A model generated the notes under the pieces. That model was not told the origin of the DNA. It saw only the letters and a program-made list of their open reading frames with translations, and made no database searches. A stretch of 64,000 nucleotides of DNA from Nocardioides turkmenicus (GTDB lineage: Bacteria; Actinomycetota; Actinomycetes; Propionibacteriales; Nocardioidaceae): the NCBI RefSeq assembly GCF_011045035.1, contig NZ_JAALAA010000002.1, positions 186,001-250,000 on the forward strand, written 5' to 3'. Position numbers and translations under genes: made by a program. Each line of letters begins with the position of its first letter. Position 1 is the first letter of the stretch. Positions 54,678 to 63,321 of this stretch are shown here, piece by piece.

Positions 54678-54725
54678 CTGTGGATAACCCCGTCCCGAAC
54701 CCTCCCTGTGGAGGGTGATCGGCCC
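54678..54725 (-). promoter_or_regulatory. Shared upstream element, copy B (ssd–tad unit)
   Basis: Same 48-bp element as 50773–50820. It holds TTATCCACAG on the minus strand, a perfect DnaA-box consensus, and CTCCACAG as a second partial box. It is between divergent ssd and HAD genes, 50 bp from the ssd start and 27 bp from the HAD start. Confidence 0.62.
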
Positions 54726-54751
54726 GCCCACGGTCCGTCTACGATGTGCCC

Positions 54752-55546
54752 ATGACACGCATCGCTGCGTTCTTCGATCTCGACAAGACGATCATCGCGA
54801 GGTCGAGCACGCTTGCGTTCTCCAAGCACTTCCAGGCCGGCGGCCTGATCACCCGCGCGGCCATGATCCGCTCGGCCTACACCCAGTTCGTCTACGTCGT
54901 CGGCGGCGCCGACCACGACCAGATGGAGAAGATGCGCAAGTCGCTCTCCGAGATGGTCACCGGCTGGGACGTGGCGACGGTCAAGGAGATCGTCGCCGAC
55001 ACCCTCCACAACGTCGTCGACCCGCTCGTCTACGAGGAGGCGGTGCAGCTCATGGAGCAGCACCACGCCCAGGGTCACGACGTCATCATCGTCTCCGCCT
55101 CCGGCACCGAGCTGGTCGAGCCGATCGGCGCGATGCTCGGCGCCGACCACGTCGTCGCCACCCAGATGGAGATCGAGGACGGCCGCTACACCGGCGAGAT
55201 CGCGCTCTACGCCTACCGCGAGGAGAAGGCCCGCGCGGTCCAGCAGCTGGCCGAGCGCTTCGGCTACGACCTCGAGCAGTCGTACGCCTACTCCGACTCG
55301 ATCACCGACACCCCCATGCTGGAGGAGGTCGGTCACGCCTTCGCGGTCAACCCCGACAAGGACCTCCGCAAGGTCGCCAAGGAGCGCGGCTGGGACATCC
55401 TGGTCTTCAACAAGCCGGTCGCGCTGCGCAGCCGCGTGCTCACCCCGTCCACACCGACGCTGGCCGCGCTGGCCGTCGGCGGGGCCGTGGCGATCGCAGG
55501 CGGCGTCATCTGGGCCGGCACGAAGCGCCGTCGCCTCGGCGCCTGA
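54752..55546 (+). CDS. HAD-IB family phosphatase with C-terminal membrane helix
   Basis: A 264-residue HAD hydrolase. Motif I FFDLDKT with Asp9 and Asp11, motif II VSASGTELV (Ser), motif III region REEKARAV, motif IV YSDSITDTPML. The C-terminal membrane segment (about 237–258) anchors it. It is a SerB-like phosphatase of the Rv3661 group; the phosphorylated substrate is not known. ATG 54752 is used; GTG 54746 adds two residues. Divergent from ssd. Confidence 0.85.
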   Translation: MTRIAAFFDLDKTIIARSSTLAFSKHFQAGGLITRAAMIRSAYTQFVYVVGGADHDQMEKMRKSLSEMVTGWDVATVKEIVADTLHNVVDPLVYEEAVQLMEQHHAQGHDVIIVSASGTELVEPIGAMLGADHVVATQMEIEDGRYTGEIALYAYREEKARAVQQLAERFGYDLEQSYAYSDSITDTPMLEEVGHAFAVNPDKDLRKVAKERGWDILVFNKPVALRSRVLTPSTPTLAALAVGGAVAIAGGVIWAGTKRRRLGA

Positions 55547-55830
55547 CGGCAGTTCTGCAGGGGCGTCATGATCCTCCTCATCCTGCAGAAATTCCAGCCT
55601 TGAATCTGTCTGCCAATCAGCGTAGAAACAGATATGTAACAAGACGTACACGAGAGCCAGGCACCCACGCGGCGATCCACCCATCTGATGGGGTGCTGTA
55701 GCCGGGGAGAAATCCCGGCGCAGTGACCAGACCTTGCACGCTTGGTAACCAGAAGGCCTCGTGTCCGCGGTGGCATCCGGTGTTCACAACCCACCGGGTG
55801 CCACCATCAGTTTCGGCCGCTGTTCGGGCG
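55547..55830. other. Gene-free region with two hairpins
   Basis: TTCTGCAG (55553–55560) pairs with CTGCAGAA (55583–55590) right after the HAD stop; GGTGGCATCCGGTG (55769–55782) pairs with CACCGGGTGCCACC (55792–55805) with one mismatch, before the convergent gene. Between them, short GC-rich stems (such as GCCGGG/CCCGGC near 55706–55730) give no recognised riboswitch. No ORF is credible. Confidence 0.6.
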
Positions 55831-56562
55831 CTATTCGGCTGCGTCCAGGCGCAGCGGCGAGGCCTCGGCCCCGGCGGCGTACGCCTCGGCCGCATACAGC
55901 AGCCACGAGTGCGCCCCCGCCTGGCCGCCCTCGCGGAACCCGCGCAGGTTGGACTCGTAGGCGGCGCGCAGCGCCAGGTGGCCGGCCTCCGGCACGACCA
56001 ACGACTTCTCGTCCACGCCGCGCGCGACCAGGATGAGCCGCTCTGCGGCACGCGCGACCAGCCCGTTGTGGGACGCGAACGGCGCAGAGGTCGCCAGATC
56101 GGCGTGCGCGAACGCCGCCACGACCAGTGCCGGCGCCGACGTGGGCGCGAGCAGGAGGTCGGAGAGACGTCGCAGCCGCTCGGCCGCAGCCGAGGACCGG
56201 GGCCGCCCCAGCTCCTCCGCGTCCAGCGACGCCCCGGCCGCCAGCGCGTGGATCCGGGCGAACGCCTGCAACGGCGCCTGCTTCACCACCGGAACCAGCG
56301 AGAGCAGCTCGGTCGAGAGCCGCACCGCGTCCTGGGCGATCGCGTCCCCGCCGGAGGTCCGCACCTCGCCCAGAGACGACGAGGATCCCTCCAGCACCGC
56401 CGACGCGTGCGCCCCGCGCAGCAGTGACTCGGCGGTCGTCTCCGGGGACGTACGCCGCAGTCCCCGGTCACGCAGCATCACGTCGATGCCGTCACGAGCT
56501 GCGGCGAAGCCCGAGGCCACGCCTTCGAGCGACACCAATCGGGCCAGCGGATCGTCCTTCAC
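55831..56562 (-). CDS. Fic-like protein with degenerate motif (Rv3662c group)
   Basis: A 243-residue helical protein. HADLATSAPFASHNGLVARA lies where the Fic motif HPFxxGNGR would be: the PF, N-G and R positions remain, but His and the first Gly are altered, so AMP transfer is doubtful. The upstream LRGAHASAVLEGSSSS resembles the Fic inhibitory-helix region (SxxxEG). It may have lost transferase activity or act with another nucleotide. Conserved next to the HAD gene in actinobacteria. Confidence 0.7.
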   Translation of the reverse strand: MKDDPLARLVSLEGVASGFAAARDGIDVMLRDRGLRRTSPETTAESLLRGAHASAVLEGSSSSLGEVRTSGGDAIAQDAVRLSTELLSLVPVVKQAPLQAFARIHALAAGASLDAEELGRPRSSAAAERLRRLSDLLLAPTSAPALVVAAFAHADLATSAPFASHNGLVARAAERLILVARGVDEKSLVVPEAGHLALRAAYESNLRGFREGGQAGAHSWLLYAAEAYAAGAEASPLRLDAAE

Positions 56563-56597
56563 ACGATGAAGCCTAAGCGGGGGTTACCCTGGCCACG

Positions 56598-57491
56598 ATG
56601 ACGGACCCAGCGAACCCCGACCCGGCACGCTCCTTCGGAAGCGTGGCGGACAGCTATGACCGCGGGCGCCCGTCCTACCCGGTCGATGCCGTGAAGTGGC
56701 TGGTCGGTGACGAGCCGGTGAGCGTTCTCGAGCTCGGCGCCGGCACCGGCAAGCTCACCGAGGTGCTGGTCGGCCTGGGCCACGACGTCTTCGCGACCGA
56801 CCCGGACGACGCGATGCTCGACATCCTCTCCGAGAAGCTCCCGGACGTACGCGCCACCAGCGGCACTGCCGAGCAGATCCCGACCGGCGACAGCCTCTAC
56901 GACGTCGTCGTGGTCGGCCAGGCGTTCCACTGGTTCGACCACGCGAAGGCGCTGGCGGAGATCGGCCGCGTCCTCAAGACGGATGGACGACTCGCGGTGA
57001 TCCAGAACGAGCGCGACGAGCGGATCCCGTGGGTGCGCAAGCTCGGCAGGCTCATCGGCAAGCCCGACAGCGCCTTCGACCCGACGAAGGTCCTCGACGA
57101 CTCCGGGCAGTTCTCGGCGGTCGAGGCCAAGACGTTCCGACACTGGCAGGTCGTCGACCGCCACTCGATCCAGGACCTGGTGCTGTCGCGCTCCAACATC
57201 GCGATCCTCGACCCGGAGGCCCAGGACCAGAAGCGGCGCGAGGTGCTGGCCTTCTACGACGACTACGGCCGCGGCATGGACGGCATGCAGCTGCCCTACA
57301 ACTGCCGCGCCTGGCACGCCCAGGTGCTCCCGCACGCCGAGGTCAAGCACACCGTCGAGGTCGTCGAGGTCGCCGACGCCGAGCGGCCGACGGTGCCACT
57401 GGCCAAGCGCACCGACACCGCCGTACGCCTCCCCCGGGTCGTCACGGACCCGGACAACGGCGACGACGACCTGCTCATCGACTTCCGGTGA
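56598..57491 (+). CDS. Class I AdoMet-dependent methyltransferase
   Basis: A 297-residue methyltransferase of the UbiE-like group. The N-terminal SFGSVADSYDRGRPSYP is the classic start, motif I VLELGAGTGKLTEVL, DPDDAMLDIL and VVVVGQAFHWFD follow. It acts on an unknown small molecule. Its end overlaps the convergent membrane-protein gene by 17 bp. Divergent from the Fic-like gene. Confidence 0.82.
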   Translation: MTDPANPDPARSFGSVADSYDRGRPSYPVDAVKWLVGDEPVSVLELGAGTGKLTEVLVGLGHDVFATDPDDAMLDILSEKLPDVRATSGTAEQIPTGDSLYDVVVVGQAFHWFDHAKALAEIGRVLKTDGRLAVIQNERDERIPWVRKLGRLIGKPDSAFDPTKVLDDSGQFSAVEAKTFRHWQVVDRHSIQDLVLSRSNIAILDPEAQDQKRREVLAFYDDYGRGMDGMQLPYNCRAWHAQVLPHAEVKHTVEVVEVADAERPTVPLAKRTDTAVRLPRVVTDPDNGDDDLLIDFR

Positions 57492-58317
57492 GTGGGTCCC
57501 GCGCACGCGTGGTGGCAGCGTCGCGCTCCGGGTCCATCAGGTCGAAGCTCTGGATGATCCAGAAGATCGCGAAGCACACCAGCAGCGAGACCTCGGTCGC
57601 CAGCAGCCAGAGGTGCCAGCCGATCAGGCCGAGCAGGATCCCGGTGACGAGCAGCACCACCATCGCCGCGACCAGGGCCCAGTAGGTCTTGTCCAGCCGC
57701 GTACGCGCCTTGTCGGCCTCCTGCGCGATCTTCCGCACGCCCCAGTCGGTGTTGAGCACGACCGCCAGCGCGAACGGCGTGAAGGTGAAGATCGCCGCGA
57801 GCCCGTGCGCCTTGGTCGCGAAGGTCTCCTGGTCGATCAGCAGCCAGCCGACGCCGACGACCCACGCGCCAGCGACCGAGACCAGGCCGATCAGCCCCCA
57901 GCGCGACGGCCAGGCCCCGGCGGCGGCCCGCTTGCGGAGACCGAAGATCAGCACGACCACCCAGCCGATCGCCATCACCGCCAGGTAGCTCCAGGCGTTG
58001 TTGACGATCGCCGCCTTGTCGATCTGCTGGCCGACCTCCGGGGTCGGCACGAAGCCCACCATCGGCGCCGAGAGCCCGGCGAGGTTGAGCGCGGTGTCCT
58101 CGGCGTCGGTGTAGCCCCGCAGCACCACCAGGCACACCCCCAGCGCGCACAGCACGGCGGTGAAGACCGGGCCGGCCGGGGTGTAGTAGTAGGACGAGAT
58201 GGAGGTCTGCCACTCCCCGCTCACGATCGTCTCGGCGCCCACCGAGACGGCCAGTCCGAGGAGCAGACAGCACAGAGCGAAACGGACATAGCGGTACGTC
58301 GTCACCTCGGTCGTCAT
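57475..58317 (-). CDS. Multi-pass membrane protein, unknown function
   Basis: A 280-residue protein with about six to seven hydrophobic helices and conserved YYTPAGPVFTAVLCALG and ALNLAGLSAPMVGFVPT loops, resembling DUF998-like or hypothetical actinobacterial proteins. ATG 58317 is used. No catalytic motif seen. Convergent overlap of 17 bp with the methyltransferase. Confidence 0.65.
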   Translation of the reverse strand: MTTEVTTYRYVRFALCCLLLGLAVSVGAETIVSGEWQTSISSYYYTPAGPVFTAVLCALGVCLVVLRGYTDAEDTALNLAGLSAPMVGFVPTPEVGQQIDKAAIVNNAWSYLAVMAIGWVVVLIFGLRKRAAAGAWPSRWGLIGLVSVAGAWVVGVGWLLIDQETFATKAHGLAAIFTFTPFALAVVLNTDWGVRKIAQEADKARTRLDKTYWALVAAMVVLLVTGILLGLIGWHLWLLATEVSLLVCFAIFWIIQSFDLMDPERDAATTRARDPLTGSR

Positions 58318-58389
58318 GGTCCTCGAAGGTAGCGGGATCCGGCCACCTGTGGGCTCCTATTCCGCAGCGCGTCCGAGACCCGCGCCAAC

Positions 58390-58415
58390 CGTTCACCGAA
58401 CAATCTCGGTGAACG
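58390..58415. promoter_or_regulatory. Inverted repeat upstream of the membrane protein gene
   Basis: CGTTCACCGA (58390–58399) and TCGGTGAACG (58406–58415) form a perfect 10-bp palindrome with a 6-bp spacer, 73 bp upstream of the minus-strand start. Size and symmetry fit an operator in this divergent region. Confidence 0.55.
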
Positions 58416-58496
58416 CCTAGCGTGACGCACGCCACACCAGATAGCGTAAATCGAAGCCGGATCCCCACCGGTTTCGATAAATCCTCCGTCCCTCCC

Positions 58497-58529
58497 TACG
58501 ATGCGCGCGTGAAGATGACGAACAAGTGA
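58497..58529 (+). promoter_or_regulatory. Promoter with leaderless 6-codon ORF ahead of the GT4 gene
   Basis: TACGAT (58497–58502) is a good –10; the expected start point falls on GTG at 58509, which opens a six-codon ORF (MKMTNK, stop 58527–58529). The remaining ~222 nt to the GT4 start form an untranslated leader with GC-rich stems such as GGGCG/CGCCC near 58593–58609. Confidence 0.5.
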
Positions 58530-58751
58530 AATCACGCGTCCCGAGCCGACTACGTCTTGGGATGCACCTTCCGACGCGTTAGCGTCACCCCGGGCGTCGA
58601 AGGCGCCCATGTTGCCCTGAACTCGTTCACAACGGGCCCGCTGGCTGACGCTTCGATCAGCGACGATCACCTGCAAAGCCGCATATCTCTGCCGTAGCCC
58701 CACCAACTCCAACGCTCGGGCGATGCTGCCCTGCGGACCAGTGAGGTCGAC

Positions 58752-59951
58752 ATGTCTGACGTGGCATATCTCGAGGACGGCCCGACCGTTCTCTCCCTGT
58801 ACGAAGGTTTCTTCGCCGGCGGCGCCCGGATCCTGCACACCGCCGTCGTCCGTGCGCTCGATGCCACCACGCCTCAGCAGCACAGCGTGCTGAGTCTCAG
58901 CGACCGCGTCCAGCGCGAGTTCACCGCCCAGCGGATCTCCTCGGACAACTCCTACCGCCGCCTGACCTCGGCCGGCGTGCCGGTCAGAGCCCTGAGGCGT
59001 ACGCCGACCGGACCGATCACCGCCAGCCAGCTCAAGCGGGTGGCGCAGTCGGTGGCGAAGGCCGACGTGGTGCTCTCCCTCAAGGAGCAGCCGCTCACCG
59101 TACTCGGCAAGGTCGGCACCTCGGGCACTCCCCTGATCACGTGTCTGCACCGCTCCGACCCGGAGCACCAGGGGGCCGGCGTACAGGAGCTCATCGACCT
59201 CGACCGCGCCGGGTTGCTGACCGCGGCGGTCTGCTGCGCGGAGTCGACCCAGCGTGCCTACCACGAGGCGACCGGGATCCCGCTGGAGCGGCTGCCGGTC
59301 TTCCCGAACGGGGTGGACCTCCACAAGTTCCGCACCGACGCCGACCTGCGCGCGAGCAAGCGCGCCGAGCTCGGTGTGAGCGGCGAGGCGCCGGTCGTGA
59401 TGATCGCGGCCCGGTTCGACGAGATGAAGAACATCCCGCTCTTCGTCCGCGCCGCGCGCCGGTTCGTGCAGGAGCACCCCGACGCCCACCTCGTCATGTG
59501 CGGCGCCGGGATGACCGCGGACAACCCGGCCTTCGCGGCGCTCGTCGCCGAGGAGCTCGGCGCGTGGCCGGCCCTGGAGACCAACCTGCACGCTCTCGGG
59601 ATCCAGAGCCAGATGGCGCCGCTCTACAACGCCGCCGACCTGATCACGCTCACCTCTGCGTTCGGCGAGGCCGCGCCGCTCTGCCTGCTCGAGGGGATGG
59701 CGTGCGGTGCGGTCCCGGTGACCACGCCGGTCGGCGACGCTCCGGCGATGGTCGGCGACATCCGTCTGGTCGCGTCCTTCGACCCAGCCGAGATGGCCGA
59801 GACCTGGAAGGCCGCCTTCGCCCAGCGCGAGGAGCACTTCGAGCGCATCTTCCGCAATCGGCAGCGCCTCTCCGAGCAGCGGCTCTTCGACGCGTACGCC
59901 CGGCTCATCAAGGAGTCCGCCGACTCGGCCCTCATCCCGGTCGCCGTCTGA
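58752..59951 (+). CDS. Family 4 glycosyltransferase
   Basis: A 399-residue retaining GT-B enzyme. The N-terminal glycine-rich loop EGFFAGGARILH binds the acceptor side; the donor side has FPNGVDLHKF, VIMIAARFDEMKN-like start and the diagnostic E-x7-E in EAAPLCLLEGMACG. It transfers a sugar from a nucleotide donor to an unknown acceptor. ATG 58752 follows AGTGAGG. It ends before a long terminator. Confidence 0.85.
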   Translation: MSDVAYLEDGPTVLSLYEGFFAGGARILHTAVVRALDATTPQQHSVLSLSDRVQREFTAQRISSDNSYRRLTSAGVPVRALRRTPTGPITASQLKRVAQSVAKADVVLSLKEQPLTVLGKVGTSGTPLITCLHRSDPEHQGAGVQELIDLDRAGLLTAAVCCAESTQRAYHEATGIPLERLPVFPNGVDLHKFRTDADLRASKRAELGVSGEAPVVMIAARFDEMKNIPLFVRAARRFVQEHPDAHLVMCGAGMTADNPAFAALVAEELGAWPALETNLHALGIQSQMAPLYNAADLITLTSAFGEAAPLCLLEGMACGAVPVTTPVGDAPAMVGDIRLVASFDPAEMAETWKAAFAQREEHFERIFRNRQRLSEQRLFDAYARLIKESADSALIPVAV

Positions 59952-59957
59952 GACGAC

Positions 59958-59995
59958 CGCTGGTCGAGCCCCGTGAGCGGGGCTCGACCAGCGGG
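59958..59995. terminator. Strong bidirectional terminator
   Basis: CCGCTGGTCGAGCCCC (59958–59973) pairs perfectly with GGGGCTCGACCAGCGG (59980–59995) around a 6-nt loop, between the GT4 gene and the convergent protease gene. Confidence 0.88.
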
Positions 59996-60002
59996 GGGTG
60001 AG

Positions 60003-60863
60003 TCAGTAGATCGTCACGCCATAGGCGTCGACGGCTTCACGAACGGGCTGGAAGAAGGTCGTTCCGCCCGTCGTGCAGTTGCCGGAGCCGCCCGAGGTGA
60101 TGCCGAGGGCCTTCGTGCCGTCGTAGAGCGCACCGCCGGAGTCACCCGGCTCGGCGCACACATTGGTCTGGATCATGCCGCTGACCCGACCCGCGCCCTG
60201 GTAGCGGACGGTCACGTTGAGCGCCTGGACGGTGCCGGTGTGGACGCCGGTGGTGGACCCGTCGCGGGTGACCTTCTCGCCGACGTACGCATCGGCGACC
60301 GTGAAGCCACCGGGGTGCGAGAGCGACGCGTTGTCATAGCGGACCAGGGCGTAGTCGTTGCCCGGGAAGCTCGAGGCGACCGTCGGACCGATCAGGGTGG
60401 ACTGGGCCGAGTTGGCGTACCAGGTCGGAACCTCGTCGCCGCAGTGGCCCGCGGTGATGAAGTAGTAGTTGCTGCCGCTCTGCACGTTGAAGCCCAACGA
60501 GCAGCGGTAGCCCGAGCCGTAGATCGCGTCGCCGGCGCCGAGCAGCGGCTTGAAGGTGCCAGCGGTGCGCTTGATCGTGAGGGCGTCGGCGTTGCCGCCG
60601 GCGGCCTTGGTGACCTTGGCCAGGTCTGCCTTCGTGACGGTGGAGTCGGCCGTGACGACCACCTTGCCGGTGGCCTCGTCGGTGTACCAGGCGATGCCGG
60701 ACACGGCCGACTTGTCGACGGCCGAGTGGACGGCGGCCAGCGCCTTCGGACCGAGCTTCTTGTCAGCTGGAGCGGCGGCAGCCGGCATGACCGCAGCGGT
60801 GGCTGCCAGGCCGAGACCGGCTACGACTGCGGCCAGACGGGTGCGGGACGTGGTGAAACTCAT
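60003..60863 (-). CDS. Secreted streptogrisin-like S1 protease 1
   Basis: A 286-residue exported protease. Signal peptide to about residue 32 ([20 protein letters not shown]), propeptide to about 108, then the mature chymotrypsin-like domain. Triad: His140 (TAGHC), Asp170 (GNDYALVRY), Ser242 (GDSGGAL). Cys pairs 121/141 and the pair near 236/about 266 fit the S1E pattern. Very similar to the next two genes. Confidence 0.9.
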   Translation of the reverse strand: MSFTTSRTRLAAVVAGLGLAATAAVMPAAAAPADKKLGPKALAAVHSAVDKSAVSGIAWYTDEATGKVVVTADSTVTKADLAKVTKAAGGNADALTIKRTAGTFKPLLGAGDAIYGSGYRCSLGFNVQSGSNYYFITAGHCGDEVPTWYANSAQSTLIGPTVASSFPGNDYALVRYDNASLSHPGGFTVADAYVGEKVTRDGSTTGVHTGTVQALNVTVRYQGAGRVSGMIQTNVCAEPGDSGGALYDGTKALGITSGGSGNCTTGGTTFFQPVREAVDAYGVTIY

Positions 60864-61026
60864 GTGTTCCTCCTACGAAACGACCAGGCACCCGCGTGGT
60901 TGCAGGCGCCAGGAGCGCCCGACCACCGCGATGTGCCCGAGCACGCCTCCTCGGAGTATGTCGCCGGCTCAACCCGCCAGGCATGCGGAGAAAGAAAATT
61001 TCACCGTCAGCACGAAATCATTACCG

Positions 61027-61899
61027 TCAGTAGATGTTGACGTCGTAGGCCCGAAGGGCTTCGCGGACGGGTTGGTAGAAGGTCGTCCCGCCCGACGAGC
61101 AGTCGCCGGTGCCGCCCGAGGTGATCCCGAGAGCCGTCGAGCCTGCGTAGAGCGGGCCGCCGGAGTCGCCCGACTCGGCGCAGATGTCGGCCTGGATCAT
61201 GCCGCGCACGGTGCCGGAGCCGCGGTAACGGACCGAGACGTCGAGCGCCTCGACCCGGCCGGAGTGCACCCCGGTCGACGAGCCGTCGCGGGTGACCCGC
61301 TGGCCGACCTTGGCATTGCCCACGGTGTAGCCGCCGGAGTGGGTCAGCGAGGTGTTGGCATAGCGCACCAGGGCGTAGTCGTTGCCCGGGAAGCTCGATT
61401 TCACGGTCGGCCCGATCCGGGTGGTCTCGCCCGAGTTGGTGTACCACGTCCCGACGTCCTCGGCGCAGTGGCCGGCGGTGAGGAAGTAGTGGGTGCCGCC
61501 GCTGCGTACGTTGAAGCCGACCGAGCACCGGTAGCCCGAGCCGTAGATGGCGTCGCCGGGTCCGACCAACGGCTTGAACTCGCCCTTGGCTCGCTTGACC
61601 GTGATCGCGTCGGCGCGGATCCCGACGGTCTCGGTCAGCCGGCTGAGCGCGGACTCCGAGACGGTGGAGTCGGCGGTCACGACGACCTTGCCGGTGGCCT
61701 CGTCGGTGTACCACGCGATGCCGGACAGGGCCGATCGGTTGACCGCGGCGTCGACGGCGGAGTGGACGGCTGCCAGCGCCCTGGCGCTGAGCTTCTCCTC
61801 CGGAGGCGCAGCGACCGCCGGCGTGGCCATGGCGGTGGCCGCCAGACCTAGACCAGCCGCTGCTGCGAGCAGACGGTTACGTGACCTGGTGAACCTCAT
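61027..61899 (-). CDS. Secreted streptogrisin-like S1 protease 2
   Basis: A 290-residue paralogue. Signal peptide to about residue 31, propeptide to about 112, triad His144, Asp174, Ser246. The specificity pocket segment differs slightly from protease 1 ([10 protein letters not shown] against [10 protein letters not shown]). ATG 61899 has GGAGGAACG upstream; the frame upstream of it is non-coding. Second of three tandem copies, all minus. Confidence 0.9.
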   Translation of the reverse strand: MRFTRSRNRLLAAAAGLGLAATAMATPAVAAPPEEKLSARALAAVHSAVDAAVNRSALSGIAWYTDEATGKVVVTADSTVSESALSRLTETVGIRADAITVKRAKGEFKPLVGPGDAIYGSGYRCSVGFNVRSGGTHYFLTAGHCAEDVGTWYTNSGETTRIGPTVKSSFPGNDYALVRYANTSLTHSGGYTVGNAKVGQRVTRDGSSTGVHSGRVEALDVSVRYRGSGTVRGMIQADICAESGDSGGPLYAGSTALGITSGGTGDCSSGGTTFYQPVREALRAYDVNIY

Positions 61900-62065
61900 A
61901 CGTTCCTCCACCGCGATGTGCCCGAACACGACCACAGTGAGTATGTCGTTGTAGACGCCCTGTCGGCCAGTCGTTGGCAAAAAACTTTCGTTGTTCGACG
62001 AAATTTCGTACGCCGCGAGGCAAAGCGGCGCAAACCACTTCACCCCGCGGCGTACCTGCGATTGA

Positions 62066-62938
62066 TCAGTAGATCGTCGCCCCGTAGACGCTGAGCGCCT
62101 CGGTCACCGGCTGGAAGAAGGTGGTGCCACCGGTGGTGCAGTTGCCCGAGCCGCCGGAGGTCAGACCCAGCGCGGTCGTGCCGGAGTAGAGCGCGCCGCC
62201 GGAGTCGCCGGGCTCGGCGCACACGTTGGTCTGGATGAGACCGCTGACGGTGCCCTCGGCGTAGCGGACGCTCGCGTTGACCGCCGTCACGGTGCCGGTG
62301 TGGACCCCGGTGGTCGAGCCGTCGCGGGTGACGCTCTGGCCGACCCGGGCGGTGCCCGCGGTGAAGCCGCCGGTCTTGGAGATCGACGACTGGTAGCGGA
62401 CGATGCCGTAGTCGTTGCCCGGGAAGCTCGAGCCCGCGGTCGGGCCGAGCAGCGTGGTGTTCGACGAGTTGGCGTACCAGGTCGAGACGGCGTCGGTGCA
62501 GTGGCCGGCGGTCAGGAAGTAGTCGGCGCCGCCGACCTTGACGTTGAAGCCGAGCGAGCAGCGCGAGCCGCCGCCGTAGATGGCGTCACCCGGGCCGATC
62601 AGGGTGGTGAACTTGCCCTTGGTGTGCTTGACGGTCACCGCCTCGTCGCCCTGGCTGGTCTTCTCGGCCGCCGCCTTCTTGACCTTGGCGATCTCGGCCT
62701 TGGAGACGGTCTCGTCGACGGTGACGACGACCTTGTTGGTGGCCGGGTCGGTGTACCACGACGAGCCGACCGGGGCGGACTCGGCGACGGCCGACCTGAC
62801 CGATGCGACCTCGGCCTTGCTGAACTCGGCGTCCGCGGCGGCAGCCGGGACGGCGACAGCGGCGGAGGCCGCGAGACCCACACCCGCCGCGAGCGCGGCG
62901 ATCGTGCGGGGACGGAAAGTGGTGCGTTCGAACCTCAT
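62066..62938 (-). CDS. Secreted streptogrisin-like S1 protease 3
   Basis: A 290-residue paralogue, most divergent in the propeptide, which is Lys-rich ([13 protein letters not shown]). Signal to about residue 35; triad His146, Asp176 (GNDYGIVRY) and Ser246. ATG 62938 follows GGAGGAGACGT. The propeptide probably acts as a folding chaperone, as in alpha-lytic protease. Upstream lie two TGCATTGCA repeats. Confidence 0.9.
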   Translation of the reverse strand: MRFERTTFRPRTIAALAAGVGLAASAAVAVPAAAADAEFSKAEVASVRSAVAESAPVGSSWYTDPATNKVVVTVDETVSKAEIAKVKKAAAEKTSQGDEAVTVKHTKGKFTTLIGPGDAIYGGGSRCSLGFNVKVGGADYFLTAGHCTDAVSTWYANSSNTTLLGPTAGSSFPGNDYGIVRYQSSISKTGGFTAGTARVGQSVTRDGSTTGVHTGTVTAVNASVRYAEGTVSGLIQTNVCAEPGDSGGALYSGTTALGLTSGGSGNCTTGGTTFFQPVTEALSVYGATIY

Positions 62939-63321
62939 ACGTCTCCTCCTGGGGGAAAGGCCCGCTTGTTGCGGACTCCGCACCCGAGTCCACGGGTTTC
63001 GTGGATTACCGAGTGCGGTAACTGAGTTTCATGATCTTTCCCTCGCGCCGCATCACATTCGGTTCCCCAAGAATCTGCATTGCAAAGACTGGTTCTTCGG
63101 ATTCATGCATTGCAGCAACACGCGATCTCCGGATGGTTTGCGGCAGCAGGGCCACCGAAGAGGATGAGGCGAGCATCGCCAAGTTGTAGGTGACCGGGTC
63201 GCAGGCCGCGTACGGTAGATATCCATGTTCATCTCGCTGCTCGAGCGGTGAATCGGACGGGATTTCATCCGACTTCGAAACCTTCGGCGTGGCGACCGTT
63301 GATAGATGGTAGACAAACCCC
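62939..63321. promoter_or_regulatory. Divergent promoter region with TGCATTGCA direct repeat
   Basis: Relatively AT-rich 380 bp between protease 3 and the plus-strand membrane protein. TGCATTGCA occurs at 63076–63084 and 63106–63114, exactly 30 bp apart (about three helical turns), an arrangement for cooperative binding. A minus-strand frame (63006–63323) has no family match and is not called. Confidence 0.55.

Noticed and set aside
50773..54725. Chromosomal origin
   Set aside because: DnaA-box-like sequences are too few, and no dnaA, dnaN or AT-rich unwinding region is nearby.
55641..55768. Possible riboswitch (c-di-AMP or cobalamin type)
   Set aside because: A few short motifs resemble these classes, but the order of conserved blocks does not fit and both flanking genes converge on it.
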